From Amycolatopsis thermoflava N1165 (GTDB taxonomy: Bacteria > Actinomycetota > Actinomycetes > Mycobacteriales > Pseudonocardiaceae), in contig NZ_KI421511.1 of assembly GCF_000473265.1 (NCBI RefSeq), positions 6,058,360 to 6,122,359 on the forward strand: a stretch of 64,000 bases of DNA, written 5' to 3'. The position numbers and the translations under genes were made by a program. Below are positions 33,148 to 41,801 of the stretch, piece by piece; positions within the stretch are counted from its first letter, which is position 1, and the number at the start of each line of letters is the position of its first letter. The notes beneath the pieces are model-generated. The model saw only the letters and a list, made by a program, of their open reading frames with translations. It was not told the origin of the DNA and did no database searches.

Positions 33148-35334
33148 CTAGTAGCCCTGGTAGCCGCCGCCTGCGGCCATCGCCTTCAGGCCGGGATGCC
33201 CCTCAAAGCCGCCGTACCTGCTGAACGTGTACCGCACCCCGGCGATGATGTTGTCGACCGGGTTGTAGATGTCGTCGTGGCCGGGCAGTTTGTGCGCGTT
33301 GAACGTCGAGTCGATGCACTGCATCAACCCCTTCGACGGGTGTCCCTTCTCGGCGTTCGAGTTGCCCGTGAGGAAGACGTGGTCGCCCTCGCGTGCCGTC
33401 CACGTGCCGAGGTCCGTCGTCACGCACCACACGTCACCGCGGCCCGCGTCCCCGGTCTTCAGGAACGCGCCGGTGATGATCGGGGTGTTGAGGTGCAGCG
33501 ACGCTTCGGCCTGCCACGTCTCCGGTTTCGTCGCGCGCCGGGAGTGCAGGACGCGGGGGCGCTTGCCCGACAGGTAGGCGGCGAGCGTCGCGGCTTCCAG
33601 CACCGTGCCGGGTGCCTGGTAGACCACCACGCGGCCGGCCGTCACCGTGCCTTCGGCGTCGACGAGCGCGTCGAGCCACGCGGTGCGCTGCTCCGCCGAC
33701 ATAGCCAGCACCTGCCGGACCGCGTCCGACTTCGGGTGGCCCGCCCGCGCGAGCAGCTCGCGAGCGTAGCCGGGGTCGAGCCGGAACTGGTGGCGCGGCC
33801 CGCAACCACCTCGGTCGTCGATGTACACGGCGTGGGGCACCCCGGCCAGAAGCTGACGCAGCTTGGCCACCATCGGCGGCTTCGACTGTGCGATCGACAT
33901 GCTGGGCCGGTGCCGGCGGGTCTCCACGTGCCCGTCGCCGGCGATCCAACCCAGGATGGCGGCCTCGCGTTCGGTGACGTCCAGACCGGACGGCGTGTCG
34001 GCCGGTGCGGCGAGCAGCAGCCGGTCGCGGCTGGTGAGTTCGCCGCTCGTGACGAACCTGCCTTCGGTGGAGTGCACGTTCCGCTGGGCGCCTGTCGCGA
34101 TGTCGTGAACCTTCCGGCGGTGCACCGCGACCCCGTTCGCCGGTTGCACCCGGCCGCGCGGCTCCCAGCCGCATTCCGGGCAGCGCACCGGCAGGTCCGG
34201 CCGCGTCACGTGCACGCGGGGGAAGCTCAGCCAACGGTGGTTGGGCGTCGTGCGGGCGGACCAGCGTGAGTTGTGCAGCCGGACCAGCGGGGCGTCCGCG
34301 TGGTGCACCACCCGCGTGATGCGCGTCCACCGGCTGCGGCCAGTCTCCCGGTCGTATCCGATCGTCTCGTCGCCGATCCGGACGTCGTCGTGCTTCAGCC
34401 AGCCGCGGCGGGTCAGGATCATCGTGTCCAGCGGGACGCAGTCCCAAAGGTTGATTGCGTTTGGATTGCCGCCCGACTCCTTTTCGATGATCGTCCAGAT
34501 CTTGTCGATGTCGGCTTCCGTGACCGGCACCCCGGCGGCCTGCAGGATGCGGATCGCCTCTTCGATCCACTGCCGCACGTTTCCCGGGGGCTGGCTGTTG
34601 GGCGGTCCGCCGCTGGGGCCCAGACCACCTCCGCCCCGCGAGCCGCCACCGCCACCGCCGCCGGAACGCAGTCCGCCGGTCCTCTTCATCGTCTTCGGCT
34701 TGCCGCCCAGCGGGGGCACCGACGCGTACCCGCCCTGGACCTCCTTGCGCACCAGGCCCATCACCCGGTTGATCTGCTCGTTCGCGCTGCCCAGCAGCCC
34801 CTGGATCTGGTCCCGGGCGCCGGCCGCGATGCCGCTCGTCTTCTGCGCGTTCGCGGCCATGATTTCGGCCGACGTCGGCGAGGGCATCGTGGCGCCCGGT
34901 TTGCCCTCGCGCACCTCGCGTTCCATCGCCTCGGCCGCGTTCGCGTTGGTCACCGCGTCGCTGTTGGCCTTCTCGATGTCCGTCTGCGCCTGCTGCCGGA
35001 TCGTGTCGATCCGGCCCTTGACGTCGGCCAGCGACGTCTGCAGGCCGGACAGCTCCCGCGCGACCTCGTCGAGGTGGTCGTTGACCTTCTTGCCCGCGTC
35101 GCCGATCTGCTTGACGTAGGCGAAGAACGCGTCGGCCGCGGGACCGGTCCACGTGCCGCCGCCCAGCGCCGCGGTCGCGTTCCGCAGCGCCACCGAGTGG
35201 TCCGCCGAGTCCTTCGACGCCTGCGTGAACTGGTCCGCGACGGCCTGGATCCCCGCCGGGTTCAGCTTCTCGACCTGCTGCGCGCGGGCCACCACGTCGT
35301 TCCATTCGGGCGGCATCCCGGGTGCGGCGACCAT
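33148..35334 (-). CDS. ESX-linked WXG/transglycosylase fusion interrupted by an intein
   Basis: 728 residues as encoded, 368 after intein removal. Residues 1-200 are helical and ESX-substrate-like, with a W-T-G motif at 62-64; 205-250 are a Gly/Pro-rich linker; 255-298 plus 659-728 form a lytic transglycosylase (SLT) domain with catalytic Glu in I-E-K-E-S-G-G-N-P-N-A and, after the intein, S-N-A-E-K-G-H-P-S-K-G-L-M-Q. The intein occupies 299-658, splitting the domain 12 residues after the catalytic Glu. Mature protein probably remodels peptidoglycan for, or is exported by, type VII secretion. It starts 1 bp after the stop of a small helical partner. Confidence 0.88.
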   Translation of the reverse strand: MVAAPGMPPEWNDVVARAQQVEKLNPAGIQAVADQFTQASKDSADHSVALRNATAALGGGTWTGPAADAFFAYVKQIGDAGKKVNDHLDEVARELSGLQTSLADVKGRIDTIRQQAQTDIEKANSDAVTNANAAEAMEREVREGKPGATMPSPTSAEIMAANAQKTSGIAAGARDQIQGLLGSANEQINRVMGLVRKEVQGGYASVPPLGGKPKTMKRTGGLRSGGGGGGGSRGGGGLGPSGGPPNSQPPGNVRQWIEEAIRILQAAGVPVTEADIDKIWTIIEKESGGNPNAINLWDCVPLDTMILTRRGWLKHDDVRIGDETIGYDRETGRSRWTRITRVVHHADAPLVRLHNSRWSARTTPNHRWLSFPRVHVTRPDLPVRCPECGWEPRGRVQPANGVAVHRRKVHDIATGAQRNVHSTEGRFVTSGELTSRDRLLLAAPADTPSGLDVTEREAAILGWIAGDGHVETRRHRPSMSIAQSKPPMVAKLRQLLAGVPHAVYIDDRGGCGPRHQFRLDPGYARELLARAGHPKSDAVRQVLAMSAEQRTAWLDALVDAEGTVTAGRVVVYQAPGTVLEAATLAAYLSGKRPRVLHSRRATKPETWQAEASLHLNTPIITGAFLKTGDAGRGDVWCVTTDLGTWTAREGDHVFLTGNSNAEKGHPSKGLMQCIDSTFNAHKLPGHDDIYNPVDNIIAGVRYTFSRYGGFEGHPGLKAMAAGGGYQGY
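33361..34440 (-). mobile_element. intein with LAGLIDADG homing endonuclease (360 aa)
   Basis: Protein residues 299-658 of the host gene. Splicing blocks: Cys1 in C-V-P-L-D-T-M-I-L (block A), T-T-P-N-H-R-W (block B, TxxH), W-C-V-T-T...V-F-L-T-G-N (blocks F/G), followed by Ser+1. The penultimate residue is Gly rather than His. Two dodecapeptide motifs, L-G-W-I-A-G-D-G and L-D-A-L-V-D-A-E-G, keep their acidic residues, so the endonuclease looks active. Between block B and the first motif is a C-P-E-C-G-W...H-R-R-K-V-H zinc-finger-like segment. The boundaries restore W-D-S-N-A in the transglycosylase. Confidence 0.93.
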
Positions 35335-35335
35335 G

Positions 35336-35689
35336 TCAGACCCGCAGGCTTCCGTCCTTGACGGTCACGCTGTCGCGTGCCGCGTCGTCGGTCTCGCGCA
35401 GCGCCCGCGCCGCGTCGCGCAGGGCGCTGCCGGTCGACGTCATCAGCTCGGCAGCCGCGTCGAACTGCTTGTGCACGCCGTCGCGCAACGACCCCAGCGC
35501 GTCCACCATGCCGTCCGACGGGTGCTCGCCCGGCTCCAGCTCGTCCGGGCGCTTGATGGCCCCGAACGGGTTCTCCCCGGTCACGCCCGTGACCTTGTCC
35601 TTGGCTTTCTTGAACTGCTCGTGGATGGCCTCGACCTGCCCGGCCACGTACTCGAGCGAATCCGGATCACTCTCAGGCACGTCGCTCAC
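35336..35689 (-). CDS. small helical ESX-type protein (EspC/WXG-like)
   Basis: 117 residues, acidic, predicted all-helical, no signal peptide. The size, position directly before the WXG-transglycosylase gene (1-bp gap) and pattern (L-E-Y-V-A-G-Q-V-E-A-I-H-E-Q-F near the N-terminus, long C-terminal helix) suit a type VII secretion partner or substrate, but a clear WXG motif is absent. It probably pairs with the fusion protein's helical N-terminus. Start at 35689 (GTG/ATG region S-D-V-P-E-S-D) has a modest ribosome site. A small hairpin CCACC/GGTGG lies upstream at 35733-35746. Confidence 0.6.
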   Translation of the reverse strand: MSDVPESDPDSLEYVAGQVEAIHEQFKKAKDKVTGVTGENPFGAIKRPDELEPGEHPSDGMVDALGSLRDGVHKQFDAAAELMTSTGSALRDAARALRETDDAARDSVTVKDGSLRV

Positions 35690-35747
35690 TGTAGGACGGT
35701 CGTCGCAGCCTGTACGCGGTTTCGGTCAAGTTCCACCATCCGGTGGT

Positions 35748-36479
35748 TCACACCTCGTCGAGCAGCTCCGCGACCCGGCTGACCAGCAGCTGGTTGTCGG
35801 CCGGCGCGACCGTCGCCCAGTCCTGCCCGCCCACCTGCAGCAGGTACCGGCCCGCGTCGGTGTCGTAGAACGCGACCACCCGGCCCGCGCGCCGCCCCTC
35901 CCGCTCGGCGCCGAACTGCCCGCGCGTGGTCATCCCGACCAGCATCCCGGCCAGCTCCTGCGCCTCCCACAGCTCGACACCCCGGTCCTCCAGGGCCGTG
36001 ACCAGCGACTTCGGGTCGCCCTTCGCGTCCGCGTCGGCCGCCCGCAGCGTGCTGTGCGGCAGGCTCACCGAGTGCCCGACGCCGGCCGGCTGCTCACCGG
36101 CCACCGACACCGCCGACTCGGCCAGCGCGTTCGGCCGCGCCGGGATCAGCCACACCTCGCCCGAGTCCACCACCGCGAGCAGCGCCTGGCTGCCGTTGGT
36201 CACCGCGAGGCCGCGGATCTCCCGGTCCGTCCACACCCACACGTCGATCGCGACCTGCGGGTTCGCCAGCAGCGTCGCCATGTCGACGATCTCGCCCACG
36301 GCGCGCTGCCCGCGCGCGAGCCCCCGTTCGGCGAGCATCTCCCAGGCGCGGCCCGCGAGCTGCCGCCGCTCGGTGTGGGTGCGGCCCGCACTCGGCACCC
36401 GCAGTGCCGGGTGGGCGCGGGGCAGACGCAGGCTCTCCCACAGGACGTCGAACTCGAGCGTCGTCAGGACGAGGCTCAT
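35748..36479 (-). CDS. espG: ESX secretion-associated protein EspG
   Basis: 243 residues, cytosolic. Begins L-T-T-L-E-F-D-V-L-W-E-S-L, then the conserved W-V-W-T-D-R-E-I-R-G-L-A-V and V-V-A-F-Y-D-T-D-A-G-R-Y-L. This is the EspG family (PF14011), the chaperone that binds PE-PPE dimers in mycobacteria and directs them to the matching ESX system. ATG overlaps the stop of the PPE-like gene by 4 bp, so chaperone and client are co-translated. Strong support for a functional secretion module despite the missing core genes. Confidence 0.88.
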   Translation of the reverse strand: MSLVLTTLEFDVLWESLRLPRAHPALRVPSAGRTHTERRQLAGRAWEMLAERGLARGQRAVGEIVDMATLLANPQVAIDVWVWTDREIRGLAVTNGSQALLAVVDSGEVWLIPARPNALAESAVSVAGEQPAGVGHSVSLPHSTLRAADADAKGDPKSLVTALEDRGVELWEAQELAGMLVGMTTRGQFGAEREGRRAGRVVAFYDTDAGRYLLQVGGQDWATVAPADNQLLVSRVAELLDEV

Positions 36480-38032
36480 CGGTCGCCGATCGTGTCCGGT
36501 GAGACGTCCCGCCGGTCGGTGAACAGGTCGTTGTCGTCGACGCCGAAGCGGCGGACGTGCCCAGCGTCCTCCTCGCCGTCCTGGGGCGCGGCGGGTTCCA
36601 GGATCGACCGGGTGGTCGCCGAGTCGGGGGTGTGGCCGCCGCGCCGGGCGAGGCGGGCTTCCTCCTCCTCGGGCAGGTCGTCGGAGGGGATCTGGTGAAT
36701 GCGGTTGCCCGCGGTGTTTCGTCCGACTCGGCTCTGCCGTTCGCCCTCGCCCGCCAGCGCGCCGCTCGCCCCGGCCGCGCCGAGCGCGGGGGCGGCTTCG
36801 GCGAGCCCGCTGAGCCCGGAGGGCGCCCGCACGGCGGCGAACCCGGGGCCGACCGCGTTGGGGGAGGTGGTGGAGGGCGGCATGGCGCCCGCGGAACGAC
36901 CCCTGCCGAGCGCTTCTTCGGCAGGTGTTGCTGCGCTGAACCCGCTTCCCGGGTTCCCTCCGGGAACAGCAGCGGAGCGACCTCCTGCACCGTGGACCTG
37001 CCCGGCGCCCGGTTGCCCGGTGGAGCCGGGCCGGGCGCCTACGGCGGAACCAGTGTTGGGAAGCGCCCGCCCGCCGGTCGCGGCGCCGGACTGGCCACCG
37101 GCGGTCTTCGATTCGGGCGGGCCCGACGCCCGGCGTTCGCCGGCGAAGCCAGCTCCGCCGGGGGAACCAGCGCCGCCGGCAACTGATCCGGTGGGCGCGG
37201 TCGCAGCGGGGCGTCCAGCGGTCGTCCCACCACCCGCGCCCGTGGGGGCGACACCGGCGATCGGGGCGGCACCCGCAGCCGGAGCGGCAGGCACGCCCAT
37301 CGGCGGTGTCGGGGTGTCCACTCGCGCCGGCGTCACGTCCTTCGTGCCCTGGGCCTGGGTCGGCGCGGTGTCCGGCAGCGATGGCACCGGCGCCGACGAC
37401 CCGCCGATCCCCGCCACCACACCGGTCCCCGGCGCGGACAGCAGCGAGACCGGCGCCGGTGCGTCCACAGTGGACGTCGAGCCGAGGTAGTTGCCGCTGT
37501 CGTGGGCGTAGGCGTTGAGCGCGTCCACCGCCTGGGCCTTGGCCTCCTCGGCGGTGCGCACGTCGGCCGCGTGATCGGTCTCGAACCCGAACAGGCTGAA
37601 CACCGTGTCGCCGAAGGTGTAGCCGCCCGCCTTGCGCAGGTCCTCCGGCGCGGGCAGCTTGTTCCTGGTCCGGGTGAAGGCCTCGGCCTGCTCGTACATC
37701 ATCTGCGCGGCCTGCTCGACCTTCGCCGTCGCCTCACCGGAGAACCCGGCCTCCCGCGCGACGACCGAGGACGCCTGCCCGGCCGCGCGGCTCTGCCACT
37801 CCACGCCGAGCGCCTTCAGCTGGGTGCGCAGCGCCTCCTCGGTATCGGCGAGCGCGCCGGAGATCGACTTCAGCGCCTCGACGGCCCCGGTGATGCCCGA
37901 CGGGCCCGCGCCGTCCCGGAACTTCTCCACCACCTGCGCGAGCTGCTCCGGCTGGTAGCCGTCGAACCGCTGGTCGCGCAGCTTCGCCACGAGCGTCGGG
38001 ATGTCGTACTTGCTGCTGTCGAACGTGGCCAC
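36476..38032 (-). CDS. PPE-like ESX protein with long Ala/Gly/Pro-rich tail
   Basis: 518 residues. The first 175 are helical (D-S-S-K-Y-D-I-P-T-L-V-A-K-L, then A-L-G-V-E-W-Q-S-R-A-A-G with W as in WxG/S motifs) and include Y-E-Q-A-E-A-F-T-R-T. Residues 200-430 are low-complexity Ala/Gly/Pro/Ser; the tail 440-518 is charged (D-L-P-E-E-E-E-A-R-L). This fits actinomycete PPE-domain proteins, clients of EspG, whose gene overlaps this one by 4 bp. GTG 38032 follows GAGGTG; the longer frame would run into the lipoprotein gene. Confidence 0.8.
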   Translation of the reverse strand: MATFDSSKYDIPTLVAKLRDQRFDGYQPEQLAQVVEKFRDGAGPSGITGAVEALKSISGALADTEEALRTQLKALGVEWQSRAAGQASSVVAREAGFSGEATAKVEQAAQMMYEQAEAFTRTRNKLPAPEDLRKAGGYTFGDTVFSLFGFETDHAADVRTAEEAKAQAVDALNAYAHDSGNYLGSTSTVDAPAPVSLLSAPGTGVVAGIGGSSAPVPSLPDTAPTQAQGTKDVTPARVDTPTPPMGVPAAPAAGAAPIAGVAPTGAGGGTTAGRPAATAPTGSVAGGAGSPGGAGFAGERRASGPPESKTAGGQSGAATGGRALPNTGSAVGARPGSTGQPGAGQVHGAGGRSAAVPGGNPGSGFSAATPAEEALGRGRSAGAMPPSTTSPNAVGPGFAAVRAPSGLSGLAEAAPALGAAGASGALAGEGERQSRVGRNTAGNRIHQIPSDDLPEEEEARLARRGGHTPDSATTRSILEPAAPQDGEEDAGHVRRFGVDDNDLFTDRRDVSPDTIGDR

Positions 38033-38040
38033 GCCACACC

Positions 38041-38622
38041 TCACTTCAGCGTTTCGAGCGTCTGGACGGCCAGCTTCGCGACGTTCGTCGCCATGTCGCA
38101 CAACTGCTGCTGGGTGAACGAGCGGTCGTCGGGCGCCATCTGGGCGCGCAGCGTCTGGCCCGTGGCGACGCCGACGAGCGTCTCGCAGTCCTGGATCCCC
38201 TCGCTGGGCGCGTAGTTCACCAGCGCGGGGAACCCGGGCACCGCGACCGGCTGCTGGACCATGCTGGTCCGCCGGTGCGCGCCGGTGCGCCAGTCCTCGA
38301 TGTCGGCGTTGCCGATGACCTCGAGGTAGTACGTATACGTCGGCGGCCTGGCGTCGACGTCGAAGGCGCAGGTCGGGCCGTCGCGCCGGCTGTCTTCCGG
38401 CAGCCTGCGGGGCGCGCCGTTTTCGCCGAGCTGGTCCAGCTGGGCGGACGTGAGCAGGGCGCACGGGTCGGCGTCCCGCAGCGGCAGCTCGCGTTGCCGG
38501 GCGGGCAGTTCGGGCAGCTGACTGCTCGGCCGCGTGGCGGGTCCGGCGACCCCGGACACGGTCGACGTGCAGCCGGACACCACGAGCGCGGCCGCGACGA
38601 CCGTCCTAGGCAGGGCCGGCAC
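38041..38622 (-). CDS. DUF3558 lipoprotein
   Basis: 193 residues. A signal peptide ends in the lipobox V-V-S-G-C, so the mature protein should be lipid-anchored outside the membrane. DUF3558 hallmarks: D-P-C-A-L-L-T-S-A-Q-L-D-Q-L-G, C-A-F-D-V-D and L-C-D-M-A-T-N-V-A-K near the end. The family is common in ESX-bearing actinobacteria with unknown role. GTG 38622 gives a short signal peptide and overlaps the upstream gene by 17 bp; a longer Arg-rich start is less likely. The downstream PPE-like gene begins 8 bp later. Confidence 0.85.
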   Translation of the reverse strand: MPALPRTVVAAALVVSGCTSTVSGVAGPATRPSSQLPELPARQRELPLRDADPCALLTSAQLDQLGENGAPRRLPEDSRRDGPTCAFDVDARPPTYTYYLEVIGNADIEDWRTGAHRRTSMVQQPVAVPGFPALVNYAPSEGIQDCETLVGVATGQTLRAQMAPDDRSFTQQQLCDMATNVAKLAVQTLETLK

Positions 38623-39016
38623 CGCGGTCCCCCAGCGCGATGACCTTCTCCTCCTCACCGGCCTGGTAGGCCTGCGCGGCCTGCCGGAGCTGCGCGGCCA
38701 GGTCACGCAGGTTGCGGACGTAGGCCTGCACGCGCGCCGCGTAGGAGTCCTCGCCGCGGGCCACCAGCCGGTTCCACGCGTCGGTGGCGGTGGTGCTGAT
38801 GACGTCCTCGGCAGGCGTGGTGATGTTGAGGTCGATCAGCTTCTGCCGGATGCGGTCGTCGAGGGCGTCGGCCTGCTCGTTGACGACCTGCGCGACCAGC
38901 AGCACCTTGTCCGGGTCGACCCGCAGGTCGTGGGGCACCGACGGCACGGTCGCGCCGAGGGCGCCGAGCGTGGGTGCGAGACCCTGGCCGGCGCCGCGCA
39001 GGTCGTCCTCTGCCAC
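38606..39016 (-). CDS. helical ESX-type protein (first gene of ESX locus)
   Basis: 136 residues, predicted helical, acidic, no signal peptide. Recognisable parts: V-V-N-E-Q-A-D-A-L-D-D-R-I-R and A-T-D-A-W-N-R-L-V-A, with W in the turn region as in WXG100-like proteins, and R-V-Q-A-Y-V-R-N-L-R-D-L-A-A. It probably is the small partner of the PPE-like protein. It leads a run of four overlapping or closely spaced genes, so a promoter should lie in 39017-39080. Confidence 0.6.
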   Translation of the reverse strand: MAEDDLRGAGQGLAPTLGALGATVPSVPHDLRVDPDKVLLVAQVVNEQADALDDRIRQKLIDLNITTPAEDVISTTATDAWNRLVARGEDSYAARVQAYVRNLRDLAAQLRQAAQAYQAGEEEKVIALGDRGAGPA

Positions 39017-39080
39017 AACTCACTCCCCGGGTACGGACGGTAACCGACCAGTTCCGGTAGGAAGGCTACCAACCCGGGTG

Positions 39081-40366
39081 TCAGCTCGGGCCGGAATTCG
39101 CCGAAGCACCCGGCACGGTGATCTCGCCGCGGGCGGCCTTCAGCCCGATGTCGGTGCGGTGGTGCGAACCGGACAGGTGCACCTTCGCGACCCGCTCGTA
39201 GGCCTGGGCGCGGGCCGCGTCGAGGTCCTCGCCGACGCCGACCACGGACAGCACCCGGCCACCGTGGGAGACCACGGCGCCGTCGTCGCGGCGGCGCGTG
39301 CCCGCGTGCAGCACGCCCTCGGACTCGGCGCCGGTGATCACGTCGCCCGCGCGCGGCACGCCGGGGTAGCCGTCGGCGGCGATCACGACGGTGACCGCGG
39401 AACCCGGGTGCCACTCCAGCGGCGGGTGCTCGGCGAGGGTGCCGGTCGCGGTCGCGTGCAGCAGCCCGGCCAGCGGGGTGGCCAGCAGCGCGAGCACGAC
39501 CTGGGTTTCCGGGTCGCCGAACCGGCAGTTGAACTCGATGACCTGGGGGCCGTCGGAGGTGATCGCGAGGCCCGCGTAGAGCAGGCCGGAGAACTCGGCG
39601 CCGCGGGCGGCCATCTCGTCGACCACCGGCTGGACGATGTCGCGCACGATGTCGTCGACCAGGCCCGCGGGCGCCCACGGCAGCGGCGCGTAGGCGCCCA
39701 TGCCGCCGGTGTTGGGGCCGGTGTCGCCGTCGCCGACGCGCTTGAAGTCCTGCGCGGGCAGCAGCGGCACCACGGTGCGGCCGTCGACCAGGCAGAACAG
39801 CGACACCTCCGGCCCGTCGAGGAACGACTCGAGCAGCACCGGGTGGCCGCCGTCGAGCAGCTTCATCGCGTGCGCGCGCGCGCCGCGTCGCGGTCCGGGG
39901 TGACGACGACGCCCTTGCCCGCGGCCAGCCCGTCGTCCTTGACCACCCAGGTCGGGCCGAAGCGGGACAGCGCCTCGTCGAGCTTGGCCGGGTTGTCCAC
40001 GATCTCGCTGCGCGCGGTCGGCACCTTCGCGGTGGCCATCACGTCCTTGGCGAACGCCTTCGAGCCCTCGATACGGGCCGCGGCGGCGGACGGGCCGAAG
40101 ACCGGGATGCCGGCCTTGCGGACGGCGTCGGCCGCGCCGGCGACCAGCGGCACCTCGGGCCCGATCACCACGAGGTCGGCCTGCCAGCGCTTCGCCAGCT
40201 CGGCGACCGCGGCCGGGTCGGCCACGTCGACACCGAGCTGCTCGGCCAGCGCCGCGGTGCCGGCGTTGCCGGGCGCGCAGGCAAGCGCGGTGACAGCCGG
40301 GTCGTGGGACGCGGCGAGGAGCAGGGCATGTTCGCGGGCACCGGACCCGATTACGAGGACGCGCAC
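39081..40366 (-). pseudogene. purD: phosphoribosylamine-glycine ligase, frameshifted in this sequence
   Basis: PurD makes GAR from phosphoribosylamine, glycine and ATP. The N-terminal part (40366 down to about 39885) reads [14 protein letters not shown] and [11 protein letters not shown], then hits a stop at 39863. The rest (to 39081) continues in another frame: [35 protein letters not shown]. The break is at a (GC)6 run (39872-39883). Removing one GC joins the frames into 427 residues, the normal length, with R-D-A-A-R-A-H-A-M-K restored. It is an essential-type gene, so sequencing error or slippage is more likely than true loss. Confidence 0.9.
39872..39883. repeat. (GC)6 dinucleotide run at the purD frameshift
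   Basis: Six GC units flanked by related CGCG/GCCGCG sequence. One unit fewer gives an intact purD frame. Such runs are prone to polymerase slippage and to sequencing error. Confidence 0.85.
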
Positions 40367-40506
40367 AAACCCTGAGCCTAGACGCCGGGCATCGGCACGT
40401 GCCGTTTACCCGCCCGCCAGCCACCCGACGTCCACCCGTGTGGCTGCCGTAGCACTCGGCGGTGAGAGTGGCGCGGAGATCCCTTTCGTCCCCACAGGAG
40501 GTTCCC

Positions 40507-41601
40507 GTGCGGAGAAGACTCGCCGCCCTGGCGTTGTCCGGCCTGTTCCTGGTCGGCGCCGCCGGCGTCACCAGCGCGAGCCAAGCCGCCCCGGCTGACA
40601 AGGAGCGTGCCGAACCAGTGGTCGTCGGACACCGGGGCGCGCCCGGCTACCGGCCGGAGCACACGCTGGCCTCCTACGAGCTGGCCTACCGCCAGGGTGC
40701 CGACTGGGTCGACGTCGACCTGGTGCCCACCAAGGACGGTCAGCTCGTCGCCCGGCACGAGAACGAGATCGGCGGCACGACCGACGTCGCCGCCCACCCC
40801 GAGTTCGCGAACCGGAAGACCACCAAGGTCATCGACGGTGTCGCGCTGACCGGCTGGTTCACCGAGGACTTCACGCTCGCCGAGCTGAAGACCCTGCGCG
40901 CCACCGAGCGCATCCCGGACATCCGCCCGGACAACAAGATCTACAACGGCCGCTGGCAGATCGCGACGTACCAGGAGGTGCTGGACCTCACCAAGCGTCT
41001 CGGCCGCGAACTGCACCGCACGCTGGGCACCTACCCGGAGATCAAGCACTCCACCTACTTCGGCTCGATCGGCAACCCGACCGAGCCGAAGCTGGTCGAC
41101 CTCCTCAACCGCAACGGCCTGAACAAGCACAACGCGCCGGTGATCATCCAGTCGTTCGAGGTGGCCAACCTCAAGGCGCTGAGCAGGCAGGTGAAGGTGC
41201 CGCTGGTGCAGCTCACCTCGGCCACCGGCGCGCCCGCCGACTTCGTCGCGAGCGGCGACAAGCGCACCTACGCCGACCTGGTCACCCCGGCCGGGCTCAA
41301 GGAGATCTCCACCTACGCCGACTACCTCGGCCCGGAGAAGGCGCAGATCATCCCGCGGACCGCGGCGGGCGCGCTCGGCACGCCGACCTCGCTGGTGAAG
41401 GACGCGCACGACGCGGGCCTGAAGGTCGTGCCCTACACCTTCCGCAACGAGAACAGCTTCCTGCCTGCCAACCTGCGCTCGTCGGCCGACCCGTCGGCAT
41501 GGGGCGACGTCTTCGCCGAGCTGGACGCGTTCCTCGCCACCGGCATCGACGGCCTGTTCGCCGACCAGCCGGACACCGCGCTGGTCGCCGTCCGGTCCTG
41601 A
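40507..41601 (+). CDS. glpQ: secreted glycerophosphodiester phosphodiesterase
   Basis: 364 residues with a signal peptide (1-28, cleavage near S-Q-A-A-P-A). GDPD motifs: [29 protein letters not shown] and L-V-A-R-H-E-N-E-I, giving the metal ligands and the catalytic His pair; Q-S-F-E-V and G-L-F-A-D-Q-P-D-T close the barrel. It hydrolyses glycerophosphodiesters to glycerol 3-phosphate and alcohol; the longer GlpQ-like secreted type matches. GTG 40507 follows AGGAGG at 5 bases. A strong terminator follows. Confidence 0.92.
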   Translation: MRRRLAALALSGLFLVGAAGVTSASQAAPADKERAEPVVVGHRGAPGYRPEHTLASYELAYRQGADWVDVDLVPTKDGQLVARHENEIGGTTDVAAHPEFANRKTTKVIDGVALTGWFTEDFTLAELKTLRATERIPDIRPDNKIYNGRWQIATYQEVLDLTKRLGRELHRTLGTYPEIKHSTYFGSIGNPTEPKLVDLLNRNGLNKHNAPVIIQSFEVANLKALSRQVKVPLVQLTSATGAPADFVASGDKRTYADLVTPAGLKEISTYADYLGPEKAQIIPRTAAGALGTPTSLVKDAHDAGLKVVPYTFRNENSFLPANLRSSADPSAWGDVFAELDAFLATGIDGLFADQPDTALVAVRS

Positions 41602-41608
41602 GTGGACG

Positions 41609-41640
41609 ACGCGGGCACGGCCACGCGCCGTGCCCGCGTT
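41609..41640 (+). terminator. intrinsic terminator after GDPD gene
   Basis: Perfect 12-bp stem (41609-41620 with 41628-41639), 7-nt loop, then TTTCG. It lies 8 bp beyond the stop. Confidence 0.8.
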
Positions 41641-41801
41641 TTCGCTTTCCGCTGAAGTGATCCCGACCACTTGAAAAGTCTTCGCGTCATAGCCTGTCGC
41701 CCGGCTAGTCTCAGAGTGGACTGAGGGGGATTTGCGCTTTTCTTCGGGGTTTCCTCCTGCGGTCGGCCCTGCCCGCTCGTAGACCTTGGACGGACCACTT
41801 C

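Noticed and set aside
33148..35334. Phage tape-measure or prophage origin of the intein-bearing gene
   Set aside because: The SLT domain resembles phage versions, but neighbours are ESX genes and no capsid, terminase or integrase genes are present.
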